Position numbers and translations under genes: made by a program. A stretch of DNA of 64,000 nt from CAYXVJ01 sp964558445 (GTDB taxonomy: Bacteria > Bacillota > Clostridia > Saccharofermentanales > Fastidiosipilaceae), in contig CAZLEA010000002.1 in the NCBI GenBank assembly GCA_964558445.1, positions 53,568 through 117,567 on the forward strand, given 5' to 3'. This document shows positions 1-8,505 of this stretch, in pieces (positions within the stretch are counted from its first letter, which is position 1; each line of letters starts with the position of its first letter). Below the pieces are notes generated by a model. The model searched no databases and had not been told where the DNA came from. It worked only from the letters and a program-made list of their open reading frames with translations.

Positions 1-199
1 TGTAGTGTTGTCTGGCTGCTTCTTGAGCATAGGCCTCATGATCGTTTACCATGATCGTAAACAGCGAATACAGCAGATAAACGGCTGTCAATAATATGAA
101 AAGAGCGGCGACAAAAATGCCACCGCGTGCACTGCCTCCGGCAGTCTTACGGGTCTTGACTCTCTTCGCCTGCCCGTCGTTGTCTCTTGTATCCCACAT
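1..199 (-). CDS. ftsI: Penicillin-binding protein (FtsI/PBP2-type), N-terminal fragment
   Basis: Only the first 66 codons lie in the window; the gene runs off the left edge. They encode a basic cytoplasmic tail (about residues 1-25) and one hydrophobic segment (IFVAALFILLTAVYLLYSLF), followed by a short extracytoplasmic stretch ending in QEAARQHY. This is the usual start of a class B penicillin-binding protein, the transpeptidase of septal peptidoglycan. The ATG at 199 has GGAG nine bases upstream. The identification leans on position: mraZ, rsmH and an FtsL-like gene come just before it, the standard dcw order. No catalytic motif is visible, so FtsI versus a SpoVD-like paralogue cannot be decided. 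Confidence 0.72.
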   Translation of the reverse strand, partial: MWDTRDNDGQAKRVKTRKTAGGSARGGIFVAALFILLTAVYLLYSLFTIMVNDHEAYAQEAARQHY

Positions 200-240
200 A
201 TATGTCTGCTCCGTAGTTCTTCTATCCCCAGAGGCTTCGT

Positions 241-786
241 CTAGGGCAAGAACGACTTGAAGAACGCCTCAATGTTATCCATCACGGAAGCATCGCCCGC
301 TTCCTCGGTCTGTGCCAGATTCGAATACTTCTGTCCGAGGATCAAACGATCCTTGGTCGGTACGTCGAGGTAGATAACCTGGTTGCTGAGCGGATCTTGC
401 ATCCCTAGCTCCAGTGCGCGCTCGCGTACGGCCTCCAAGTCGGTGGCGGCGACAAGCTCGCTGTTCTTCTGCACGTTCTCAATCTTCAGTTTGGCAATCT
501 GCTTCTCGATCTTCGCGTTGGCGAAGTTCATCTCGATCAAGCTGGTTTGGATGCCGAGCAAGTAACCGAAGAGTCCGGTCAGGAATAAAACGAAGGCGAC
601 AACCACAATGAAGCTCTTGATCTGCTGGCGCTTGCCGGCCTTCAAGATCTCTTGGTTACGAAGTCTCGCCGCGCGCTCCTCGGCAGAGATCGGTGTAATC
701 TCGGTCTTCTTCCGACCGCTCTTCACCGAAACTTGTCTCTGCGGGTATTCGGGTGCCAGCGCACCTGCCAGATTTGATCTACCCAT
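241..786 (-). CDS. ftsL: Cell division protein FtsL/DivIC-like
   Basis: A 181-residue bitopic membrane protein. A long basic cytoplasmic tail (about 1-55) leads into one membrane segment (about 58-77, FIVVVAFVLFLTGLFGYLLG), then a coiled-coil-like region rich in K, E and I (about 85-110), then the motif LEAVRERALELGMQDP. That motif matches FtsL/DivIC family proteins, which act with DivIB in the divisome to activate septal wall synthesis. Position between rsmH and the PBP gene supports ftsL. The family is poorly conserved in sequence, so the call rests on topology and neighbours. The acidic C-terminal tail has no recognisable domain. Confidence 0.78.
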   Translation of the reverse strand: MGRSNLAGALAPEYPQRQVSVKSGRKKTEITPISAEERAARLRNQEILKAGKRQQIKSFIVVVAFVLFLTGLFGYLLGIQTSLIEMNFANAKIEKQIAKLKIENVQKNSELVAATDLEAVRERALELGMQDPLSNQVIYLDVPTKDRLILGQKYSNLAQTEEAGDASVMDNIEAFFKSFLP

Positions 787-798
787 CTCTCTTACTCC

Positions 799-1794
799 TT
801 ACGTCCGCTCGTAGTGTCTATACGCTTCATCGTTTCGTTCGAATACGCGAAGCCTGGCGCTTCTGGCCCTCGGGTTTCGATCCAGTTCATCGGCCTTGGC
901 GATCACGCCCTTGCGTCCGATGGCCCTACCGAGCGGTACTCTGCCGCAAACACATTGTGGCAGGTCTCTCGGGCAGATACAGGGATCCTCCCAGAGTCTG
1001 TATGCTTCCTTGACGATGCGATCCTCCAGCGAGTGGAAGCTGATAATCGCGAGTCGTCCGCCGGGTGCCAAGCGTTCTATCGCTTGTTCCAACATGGCTT
1101 CCAATTCACCAAGCTCATCGTTGACGGCGATACGCAGTGCTTGGAAACTGCGCTTGGCCGGATGTTGATCTTCATTTCTTGCCTTGGCCGGCATCGCGCC
1201 TCGAATCACATCGCTTAGATCATGTGTTCGAAGGAAGGGCTTCTCCTGCCTGCGTTCCACGATGCGTCTGGCAATTCGTCCTGCATAGCGTTCTTCGCCA
1301 TAGCGAACCAGAATGTCTCGAAGCTTCGTCTCAGAGATTCGATTGACAAGCTCTGCAGCCGTCTCTCCTCTGCTCGTGTCCATCCGCATATCCAGCGGAC
1401 CGTCCTTCATATAAGCGAAGCCACGGCTTGCCTCATCCAGTTGCCAAGACGAGACGCCCAGGTCTGCGAGTACGCCCCAAATCTTCTCGATACCGAGCTC
1501 ATCCAGGCCCTCGCCCAGGTGTGCGAAGCTTCGATGGATCAGGCGATACTGCCTCGGCCCCACGGCTTCGATCGTAGCGTCCAGTGTTCGTCTTGCGGTC
1601 TCCAGCGCATCCGTGTCGCGATCAAACGAGATCAAGAGGCCGTCCGGCTCCAGCGCACGCAAGATGGCCGAAGAGTGTCCTCCGCCACCGGCCGTACAAT
1701 CGACATAATACTTGTCTTCTTGTATGGCCAGAGCCTCGATGCATTCGTGAAGAAGCACGGGCTCGTGCGCAAACTCAGATAATTCCCTTGACAT
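799..1794 (-). CDS. rsmH: 16S rRNA (cytosine(1402)-N4)-methyltransferase RsmH
   Basis: An SAM-dependent methyltransferase that adds the N4 methyl group to C1402 in the ribosomal P site. The N-terminal HEPVLLHECIEAL block and the SAM-binding loop YVDCTAGGGGHS are typical of RsmH (MraW). Further family blocks are GVLADLGVSSWQLDE, RGFAYMKDGPLDMRMD and the C-terminal ISFHSLEDRIVKEAYR. Length (about 331 residues) is normal. The ATG at 1794 is used here; an in-frame GTG at 1803 is an alternative, and neither has a strong ribosome binding site. The start overlaps the end of mraZ, which suggests translational coupling. Confidence 0.96.
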   Translation of the reverse strand: MSRELSEFAHEPVLLHECIEALAIQEDKYYVDCTAGGGGHSSAILRALEPDGLLISFDRDTDALETARRTLDATIEAVGPRQYRLIHRSFAHLGEGLDELGIEKIWGVLADLGVSSWQLDEASRGFAYMKDGPLDMRMDTSRGETAAELVNRISETKLRDILVRYGEERYAGRIARRIVERRQEKPFLRTHDLSDVIRGAMPAKARNEDQHPAKRSFQALRIAVNDELGELEAMLEQAIERLAPGGRLAIISFHSLEDRIVKEAYRLWEDPCICPRDLPQCVCGRVPLGRAIGRKGVIAKADELDRNPRARSARLRVFERNDEAYRHYERT

Positions 1795-2212
1795 CGTAAG
1801 CACTCAAATCCAATTCCGTAATCGGCACTTCCTGCTCGCGCATCTTGTCGTAGAAGGCGCGGCTGCAGATCTCCAAGGTGTCGCCCATATCCGTGACATA
1901 CACCTCATCGCCGGGTTTGACTCCGATCTCGCGCCACAGTTCATCGCTGATCGTGATACGCCCTTGACTATCCAAATTACAGTGGATGGCCTCACCGATG
2001 ATCTCGCGACGAAAACGCCTGGCGATCGGATCGGTACCGGGCAGATCGAAGATCTGGGCACGAATCATGGCGAATTGATCGACGGTATAGACAGCCAGGT
2101 AGCCTGCATCCAGCGAACGGGTGACATAAACAGACCCGCCCAAGTTATTTCTCAACTTGGCCGGGATAAAAATACGTCCCTTATTGTCACTGGAATGAGT
2201 ATATCTAGCCAT
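1775..2212 (-). CDS. mraZ: Transcriptional regulator MraZ
   Basis: A 145-residue protein with two SpoVT/AbrB-like halves. The first has YTHSSDNKGRIFIPAKLR and the second NLDSQGRITISDELWREIG, the paired DxKGR/DxQGR signatures of MraZ. In other bacteria MraZ forms a ring-shaped oligomer that binds repeated GTGG-type boxes upstream of its own gene and controls the dcw operon. Here it is the first gene after a clear promoter and a set of such boxes (2254-2298). The ATG at 2212 follows a purine-rich ribosome binding site (GGAAAGGAATAGGGA). Confidence 0.96.
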   Translation of the reverse strand: MARYTHSSDNKGRIFIPAKLRNNLGGSVYVTRSLDAGYLAVYTVDQFAMIRAQIFDLPGTDPIARRFRREIIGEAIHCNLDSQGRITISDELWREIGVKPGDEVYVTDMGDTLEICSRAFYDKMREQEVPITELDLSAYDVKGII

Positions 2213-2253
2213 TCCCTATTCCTTTCCGCGGTGCGAGAAATGATTCAAATTCC

Positions 2254-2298
2254 CCACGATTCCACGTTTGCGCTCCTCTGCGCTCCACAATTCACCAC
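2254..2298 (-). promoter_or_regulatory. MraZ-box-like operator repeats
   Basis: Read on the minus strand, GTGG (or GAGG) repeats occur at 2298, 2288, 2278, 2265 and 2257 between the promoter and the mraZ start. The first three are spaced exactly ten bases apart. MraZ is known to bind runs of GTGG-containing repeats about one helical turn apart just upstream of mraZ, so this is a likely autoregulatory operator. Binding itself is inferred. Confidence 0.6.
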
Positions 2299-2306
2299 TT
2301 AAATGT

Positions 2307-2335
2307 ATTCTAACCGTAACTTGGGGTGGTGGCAA
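2307..2335 (-). promoter_or_regulatory. Sigma-A type promoter for the mraZ operon
   Basis: Minus strand: -35 TTGCCA (2335-2330), a 17-base spacer, and -10 TAGAAT (2312-2307). It lies about 95 bases upstream of mraZ with the MraZ-like repeats downstream of it. Confidence 0.7.
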
Positions 2336-2397
2336 GCCTTTTGCAACGATTTATCGCTAAGAAATGCATACGATTTGGGATAAGAGATGAATAAACC

Positions 2398-2429
2398 AAA
2401 AAGGACGACCCACAATACCGTGAGTCGCC
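2398..2429 (-). terminator. Terminator after rodA
   Basis: Minus strand: stem GGCGACTCAC pairing with GTGGGTCGTC (one G-T pair) around a GGTATT loop, followed by CTTTTTGG. It sits 38 bases past the rodA stop and would end the long rimP-rodA operon before the mraZ promoter. Confidence 0.85.
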
Positions 2430-2467
2430 CAATGTGCGATAATTCTTCTTATTCCGTCACCCTTACG

Positions 2468-3604
2468 CTAAGAGAGACGATCCATATTTCGATGGACGGA
2501 GAGATTCATAATCAGTCCTAGCGCCATGAAGTTTACCAACATGGCACTACCTCCTTGACTGACAAAGGGCAGCGGAATACCCGTGACCGGCATCAAGCCC
2601 AGATTCATGCCGATGTTCTCGATGTAGTGGAAGGCATAGACGGCCGTAATACCCGTCACAATATACTTGTGCGCCGGTCGATCGATCCGGTAGGCAAGCC
2701 AGGCACAGCGAAACAAGAAGACGAAGGCCAAGAGGATCAGAAGCGATGTACCCACAAGGCCGAGGTGCTCGCCGACAGCCGAGAAGATAAAGTCCGATTC
2801 TTGGACCGGAACTGGGATATAGTCTCCCGTCTTGTTGCCGATCAGGCCACCGTTTGCGATCGCAAGCTTCGCTTGGTTGACGTTATAGGAAGCCGTCGGA
2901 TCATAGTTTGGGTACAAGAAGACCAGGATTCGCTGTTGCTGATAGGGTGCAAAGAAGTTGTTCCAGATGAACGGTACGGAGATGACGCCGGCCGACAAGA
3001 TCAAGAAGATATAACGCAGCTTCACGCCCCACACGAAGATGATACACGCAATCATGAAGACGATAACCATAGAGGTACCGAAGTCACTCTGGTAGATCAT
3101 AACCATGAACATGTGCGGCGCCGAGATCAACAAGAAGAGTAGGAAGCCCTGCCAATACTTGAAGCGACCGAGCTTGATATCCTCCAAGAGGAAGGCGAGG
3201 ACTACACACAGCCCGCTCTTACTTAGCTCGGATGGTTGGAAGGTGCCGAGTCCCGGGAGCACAAGCCAGGCGTTGGAGCCGGTCAAGGCCGCGATCTCGG
3301 ACGAGCCGAAGATCGGCAGCAAGAGTTGCAAGAAGAGCGCAACCGCATAGATCATCCAACCGAGTAGTCGAAACAGCGAGCGCTCGAGGAAGCTGATGCC
3401 CAGCATGGCCACCATGCCCATACCGATCGAGATGACCTGAACCAAGATGTTCCTCGGATAGCCGCGCGGGAAGTTTAGCTGAAGCACGATGTCTAGCACA
3501 TAGAGGCCCAGGATACAGATGAAGAGCATCGGAATCAAGAGCCAGTAATCCAGGACCTGGAAGAAGCCCAGACGGCGCCGTTCGACACGGCCGATGGAAG
3601 CCAT
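2468..3604 (-). CDS. rodA: Peptidoglycan glycosyltransferase RodA (SEDS family)
   Basis: A 378-residue polytopic membrane protein with about ten hydrophobic segments. It has the SEDS blocks FQPSELSKSG and, near the C-terminus, TGIPLPFVSQGGSAML. SEDS proteins polymerise lipid II into glycan strands; RodA does so for side-wall elongation, FtsW for division. The short length and lack of long terminal tails fit RodA better than FtsW. SpoVE cannot be fully excluded. It is the last gene of the operon, five bases after lgt, and is followed by a clear terminator. Confidence 0.88.
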   Translation of the reverse strand: MASIGRVERRRLGFFQVLDYWLLIPMLFICILGLYVLDIVLQLNFPRGYPRNILVQVISIGMGMVAMLGISFLERSLFRLLGWMIYAVALFLQLLLPIFGSSEIAALTGSNAWLVLPGLGTFQPSELSKSGLCVVLAFLLEDIKLGRFKYWQGFLLFLLISAPHMFMVMIYQSDFGTSMVIVFMIACIIFVWGVKLRYIFLILSAGVISVPFIWNNFFAPYQQQRILVFLYPNYDPTASYNVNQAKLAIANGGLIGNKTGDYIPVPVQESDFIFSAVGEHLGLVGTSLLILLAFVFLFRCAWLAYRIDRPAHKYIVTGITAVYAFHYIENIGMNLGLMPVTGIPLPFVSQGGSAMLVNFMALGLIMNLSVHRNMDRLS

Positions 3605-3609
3605 GTCCC

Positions 3610-4794
3610 CTACTCCTTCTCGTCGGATGCATCATTGTTTGCATCCTTGTTCTCGGAGAGTGCGCGATCGGCAGCTTCTCTGGCCTCCCGGATCACGCGC
3701 TCCATGTCGAGGGGCAAGTCCTCATCATCTAGCGTCTCTTCCGAGTGATCGTATTCGTCTTCATGCATAGGGCGCGTTTGTTTGTGCGCTTGGTCCGTCT
3801 CGTCTTCGGTATCCGTCTTGGCATCCAAGTCAGCGCCGTTCGCGCTACTCAAAGCATCGCCGTCACCCTTGTCTGCCGCCTCGGGGCTTGCCGTCAAGAG
3901 AGCTGCCATCTTGGCCCTGCGCTCCGTACGCTTGGAGCTCAGATGGATATAGAGCAGATAGGCCACGCCGGCCACAACCATGAGGAAGGACAGCAGCGCA
4001 GAGACACGGATACCCGTGTTCCCGATATAGAGCGAGTCCGTACGGATGCGCTCAACGAAGAAGCGAAGCGTACCGTAGAGGACCAGATACCATGCGAGCG
4101 GCTCGTAGGCCTCCTTGGTCTTCTTACGCACCTTGATCAAGATGAAGTAGATGATGAGGTTACCGATGAATTCGTAGAAGAAGGTCGGATGTACGGGGAG
4201 ATTCGGATCGACGGATGGGTCGTTCAAGGAGGCGAGATAGTTTCTCGTGCCGTTGGAGTACATGCCCCAAGGCATCGAGGTATTCGTACCGAAGGCCTCT
4301 TGGTTGAAGAAGTTGCCCCAGCGACCGATCGCCTGACCGAGCGCCACATAGGGGATGAAGAAGTGGGCGGCACGCTTGAACTCAATCTTCTTGACCTTGC
4401 CGATCACGAAGAGTGACAGGGCACCCGTGAGGATACCGCCGTAGAAGGCAAGTCCGCCGTTTCTGGTATCGAACACCGACCAGACGTTATGGGAGAATTC
4501 CTCCCAAGCGAAGACGACATAATAGATTCTCGCTCCGACGATACCGACCGGTATCGTCCAGAGGAAGTAGTCAAGTGCATCGTCCGGCTTCAAGTTGAAC
4601 TGTGGCGCATGGCGCACGGAGAGATACATCGCCAGGAGCACGCCTAGCGCGATCATGAGGCCGTACCAGTAGATCTCAATCGATCCGAGGCGGAAGGCGA
4701 CACGACTGATCTCGATGCCATCCTCGATGCCAAGGCCGGGGAAGCTAACGCGATAGGTGCCAAGAATCATTTGGCTCAGGTTCGTAATAGACAT
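3610..4794 (-). CDS. lgt: Prolipoprotein diacylglyceryl transferase Lgt
   Basis: Transfers diacylglycerol from phosphatidylglycerol to the lipobox cysteine of prolipoproteins. The multi-pass core (about residues 1-295) has the Lgt signature GQAIGRWGNFFNQEAFG (about 154-170), the HPTFFYE block and RFFVERIRTDSLY. After the last membrane segment a KRTERR stop-transfer sequence leads into about 95 residues of strongly acidic, low-complexity tail, so the protein is roughly 100 residues longer than usual. Such tails occur in some Firmicutes, and no function is visible. It is one base from the upstream M16 gene, within the same operon. Many lipoproteins in this window would be its substrates. Confidence 0.95.
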   Translation of the reverse strand: MSITNLSQMILGTYRVSFPGLGIEDGIEISRVAFRLGSIEIYWYGLMIALGVLLAMYLSVRHAPQFNLKPDDALDYFLWTIPVGIVGARIYYVVFAWEEFSHNVWSVFDTRNGGLAFYGGILTGALSLFVIGKVKKIEFKRAAHFFIPYVALGQAIGRWGNFFNQEAFGTNTSMPWGMYSNGTRNYLASLNDPSVDPNLPVHPTFFYEFIGNLIIYFILIKVRKKTKEAYEPLAWYLVLYGTLRFFVERIRTDSLYIGNTGIRVSALLSFLMVVAGVAYLLYIHLSSKRTERRAKMAALLTASPEAADKGDGDALSSANGADLDAKTDTEDETDQAHKQTRPMHEDEYDHSEETLDDEDLPLDMERVIREAREAADRALSENKDANNDASDEKE

Positions 4795-4795
4795 A

Positions 4796-6181
4796 CTACA
4801 GTCCCCTTCTTCTGATAATCAATTTCGTCATGCTGCCCTCGTCGAGGACAAACTTCATGAATTTGGCTGCTTCATCGGCGTCCAGGCGACTGAACACGGC
4901 TGCGTGATCAAACAAATCACAGTCATACATGCGCGCTTCCAGCGCCTCCATACCACTCGCTTCGATCGAATCGAGCGACCTTACGAAATCACCGTGCAGC
5001 GCCTTCTTCTGAATCTCGAACACTCTGCGATCGAGCAGATCGGCCGCGACGGCAGCGCGGAAGCGTCTGGCTACCTCGTTTGCGGCACGGGTCGGATGTT
5101 CCGACTCACCGCCCATCATGACATAATTATAATCATGCCCACAAGCAAAGTGAACACTAAAACTATCATTAATCAGACCCTCTGCATATAACTCTTGGTA
5201 CAACGGAGAGGTTTCGCCGATCACGGCATCCATATAGAGCTGACCTTGAGTCTGCAAGAGCGCCCAATAACTGCCGTTGGCCGAGTGGAAACGATTGATC
5301 CCCGGGTTCTTGAAACCGATGTGGAAACTCTCGACCTCAACATCTTGCTGAATCTCCTCGTATGGGCTCACCACATGCGCGGGCTCATCTGCATACAGAT
5401 CGATACCGGGCGTACCTATGGGCATCTCGTCCAAGCGATCAGCTAGGAGATCCAAGACAGCTTCCATAGCCGACTCGGGGAAGTCACCCACGATGACAAG
5501 CGACATAACTGCCGGTGTATAGAAGTAAGAGCAGATCGTGTTCAGGGTATCCGCTGTAATCTCGCGAACCGACTCCGCCGTGCCCGCCACATCATGGCGC
5601 AAGCCGTGCTCGGCATAGAGCTGAGCCAGTACGTTTCGCCACGCGACGCTATCCGGATCGTCATCGTACATCATGAGCTCTGCCAAGATGATCTCACGCT
5701 CCGCCTCGACTCGCTCCTCATCCAAAAGAGGATTCACCAGCGCGTCGAAGTAGAGTATCAGGGCATCCTCGAACCGGTCGACCGTCGAGAAGAAGTAGAC
5801 GGTCTCCGAATCACCGGTATAAGCGTTCGCCATCGCGCCCATAGACGACAATTCGCCGATCAGGCCACCTTCTTCGTCTCTCGTAAACACACAGTGTTCG
5901 AGGTAGTGCGCGCTGCCCGGCGGTACTTGGATGATGCCTTCCGGTCCGGCTGTCTCCTTGTGTTCTGCTCTGGCCTGTCGATAACGCTCGAAATTCGCTA
6001 CGCTCGTGAAGCGAAGAGCCGCGGCGCCGTAGGGCACTCCGAACGCTGCGAACTTGCGTACGAAGCCCGGCTTATGGACGAAGGTCAGATGGAAACCGCT
6101 CTGATGCCTATAATTATAGAGCATGTTCTGCGAGATCGAATCAATTCGATCGCTACGGACAAATCCTCTGTATGTACTCAT
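4796..6181 (-). CDS. ymfH: M16 zinc peptidase, YmfH-like
   Basis: An M16 (pitrilysin/insulinase) family protein of 461 residues. The inverted zinc motif HxxEH is intact as HYLEH (residues 92-96), and the downstream acidic segment EREIILAELMMYDDDPDS can supply the third ligand. This class pairs with a second M16 protein that lacks the zinc motif, like YmfF/YmfH of Bacillus. Here the partner is fused to RibF and encoded just upstream, overlapping by four bases (ATGA), so the two should be co-translated. The physiological substrate is unknown. The YmfF/YmfH name reflects family resemblance, not a demonstrated role. Confidence 0.85.
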   Translation of the reverse strand: MSTYRGFVRSDRIDSISQNMLYNYRHQSGFHLTFVHKPGFVRKFAAFGVPYGAAALRFTSVANFERYRQARAEHKETAGPEGIIQVPPGSAHYLEHCVFTRDEEGGLIGELSSMGAMANAYTGDSETVYFFSTVDRFEDALILYFDALVNPLLDEERVEAEREIILAELMMYDDDPDSVAWRNVLAQLYAEHGLRHDVAGTAESVREITADTLNTICSYFYTPAVMSLVIVGDFPESAMEAVLDLLADRLDEMPIGTPGIDLYADEPAHVVSPYEEIQQDVEVESFHIGFKNPGINRFHSANGSYWALLQTQGQLYMDAVIGETSPLYQELYAEGLINDSFSVHFACGHDYNYVMMGGESEHPTRAANEVARRFRAAVAADLLDRRVFEIQKKALHGDFVRSLDSIEASGMEALEARMYDCDLFDHAAVFSRLDADEAAKFMKFVLDEGSMTKLIIRRRGL

Positions 6182-8505
6182 TTGGACTCGGCCTCCTTCA
6201 CTGCTTCTCGGGCCGTATCAGCCGCCATCTTCTGCTCCGGAATCAAGCGGTAGACAAGCGCCTCTTCTAGCTTCCCCGCAAGCTCCCGGACTTGCTCGAG
6301 TCTCACACGCTCGACATCCTCCAGGGCCTCTGTAATCGTCATGCGCGAACCGGAAGCGAGATTCTCCATATGGAAGTAGAGGATCGACGCCAGATTGTCG
6401 CTGATGCTAAGCAGATCGCTTCGCAGCAGGCTCTTGGACGTCAAGAAGACACGCTCCAGATCGCCACCCCGGCAAATCGTCTCGATACCCTCACGGACCA
6501 TCTCGACCACGAGGTCGACCTTCCTCGCCGATACGCCTGCTTGGACGACGAGTGCGGACAAGAAGCGAAGCGACATGGACGAGATATGATACGCCAAACC
6601 GTTCTCCTCACGAATCGTGTTGAAGAGAATCGAGTGTGCATCCCCGCCCAGCATACTGTTGAGCATGGAGACGAGGGCGTGTTGATTGAAGTTATAGGGC
6701 GGCAGACCCTTGTAGATCATGACGAGTCTGGATTGTTCGATCTCCATCCCCTCACAGACCGGATCCAAAACCGGCAGATCGATCGGCGCAGGGTCCACGC
6801 CCGAGACGATATTCAAGCGATCCGGATTGCACTCTAGCCTCTGGGTGTAAGCAATCACTTGCTCTACCAGCGGCTTGGAGAGGTCACCTGCCATATAGAC
6901 TTGGATCTGTGCGGACCGAAGCAGGCGATACCAAGCCTCGGTCACTTCCTCCCTCGTCAGATCTGCCACTGTCTCCCAGTCTCCGCCGGCACGGATGCCC
7001 TGCTGCTGACCCTCGGCCCACAGCTCGATCGAGCGATTCAACGCATACCAGACCTTGTCCTGGCGCTTGACCCGAAGCTCCGTCACCAGATTCTTCTGCT
7101 CGGTACGGAAGAGCTCGGCATCCAAGAGTCCGTCATCGTCTAGCAGCGGATGCTCCAAACAATCGAGTAGTATATCCACAATCCCTGCAAACGGCTCGCT
7201 CCCATCAATCGCCTGGCGTATCCCCTCCGCGTAGAACCAGATCAGCTGCAGATTCCCCTGCCTCGTCACCATCGATCCGAGAGTTGAGCCGTAGAGGTCG
7301 TCTGCAGCCAATTGCAGAAGCGAACGCGCGGGATACCTAGCCGAGGCAGTCGTGATCAAGCGCGCCGCCAAATGGTTTGCCGCCGCACGCCTCGAATCCA
7401 ATTGATCCTTGATCACCAGATTCATAATCGACGTATTGAAGCGCTCGGCTGCCAGCGTATAGACCGGCACACGATTGTAGCGAGATACGAGGACCAATTC
7501 CTCGTTCTTCTTGTGCCAATTCCGGGCAAACTCGATATCCTTGTGCATACTCGCCGTCATCGACAAGAAGCTGTCGAACGTCAATTCGGGACGCATATAA
7601 TCCAAGAAATATACTTCGATATCCCGATTATATAAATTGATGTCCAGGTCAAGTATGTAGGTCTCGAGCAAAGGAACGAAATCCTCCTTATTTACCGTCG
7701 GGCGAATCCCGATATTCGAGATCGACGGGTACATACGATCCCCGATACGGGTGCGCGTGATATAGACGCCGTAGGGCGGGCAGAGCTGCCCCTCGGGCAC
7801 CGAAACGTTCGCCGTCGGCATACCGATCGTGCGACCCAGCGCATTGCCCTTGATTACCGTACCGCTCATAGAATAATCGTGGCCGAGGAAGCGCGAGACA
7901 TCGCGGAATTCCCCACGGGTAATCGCCTCCTTGATCCGAGTCGACGAAACTGCATCGTCGCCTGCGATCACGCTCGGGACCACGACTACCTCAACGCCGC
8001 GGCGCTCGCCCCAGGCACGGAGGAATGCGGCATCGCCAAGACGGTCCTGGCCGAAGCGGAAGTCCTCGCCGATCACGACCAGGCGCACGCCGAGTCGCTC
8101 ATAGAGGATACGATCCAGGAAATCGTCTGCAGAGAGCGACTTGAAACGCTCGTTGAAGATCTGCAGCCAAGTCCGCTTGATCCCATATCGAGAGAGGAAG
8201 GAGGCGCGCTTGGCCGGCACCTGAATCATCCCTGTATACTCTCGCTTCGCGGAATCGAAACTCTCCTTCTGTGGCATACGATAAAACGAGAAGACCGACG
8301 GCTCATAAGAGAGGCGCCGGCAATGATGCATCAAGGCATTGAGTAGCTCTTGGTGTCCGCGGTGTACACCGTCGAAGAAGCCCAGGGCGATGCCCCGCCA
8401 AGTCTCCGGGACATACGACTCCGAGGTTTCCAACAGATCACAAGTCAGTTGATTCTCTTCCCAAATCCGATCCACTATCTCTTCCATACTCTGCTCTTCA
8501 CTCAT
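6178..8505 (-). CDS. ribF: Fusion: RibF (riboflavin kinase/FAD synthetase) + YmfF-like M16 domain
   Basis: One uninterrupted 775-codon frame holds two proteins. Residues about 35-330 are a complete RibF: nucleotidyltransferase motif GFFDGVHRGHQ (42-52), SSTRIKEAI (187-195), and kinase blocks GRTIGMPTAN (224-233), PPYGVY and NIGIRPTV. RibF makes FMN and then FAD from riboflavin. Residues about 338-775 match the YmfF class of M16 peptidase-like proteins: RFNTSIMNLVI, YPARSLLQLAADDLYGS and REENGLAYHISS. No HxxEH zinc motif is present, as expected for the non-catalytic partner. The C-terminal half should pair with the YmfH-like protein encoded next. RibF normally ends near 310-320 residues, so the join is near base 7500. 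The start at 8505 overlaps the truB stop by four bases. Confidence 0.88.
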   Translation of the reverse strand: MSEEQSMEEIVDRIWEENQLTCDLLETSESYVPETWRGIALGFFDGVHRGHQELLNALMHHCRRLSYEPSVFSFYRMPQKESFDSAKREYTGMIQVPAKRASFLSRYGIKRTWLQIFNERFKSLSADDFLDRILYERLGVRLVVIGEDFRFGQDRLGDAAFLRAWGERRGVEVVVVPSVIAGDDAVSSTRIKEAITRGEFRDVSRFLGHDYSMSGTVIKGNALGRTIGMPTANVSVPEGQLCPPYGVYITRTRIGDRMYPSISNIGIRPTVNKEDFVPLLETYILDLDINLYNRDIEVYFLDYMRPELTFDSFLSMTASMHKDIEFARNWHKKNEELVLVSRYNRVPVYTLAAERFNTSIMNLVIKDQLDSRRAAANHLAARLITTASARYPARSLLQLAADDLYGSTLGSMVTRQGNLQLIWFYAEGIRQAIDGSEPFAGIVDILLDCLEHPLLDDDGLLDAELFRTEQKNLVTELRVKRQDKVWYALNRSIELWAEGQQQGIRAGGDWETVADLTREEVTEAWYRLLRSAQIQVYMAGDLSKPLVEQVIAYTQRLECNPDRLNIVSGVDPAPIDLPVLDPVCEGMEIEQSRLVMIYKGLPPYNFNQHALVSMLNSMLGGDAHSILFNTIREENGLAYHISSMSLRFLSALVVQAGVSARKVDLVVEMVREGIETICRGGDLERVFLTSKSLLRSDLLSISDNLASILYFHMENLASGSRMTITEALEDVERVRLEQVRELAGKLEEALVYRLIPEQKMAADTAREAVKEAESK

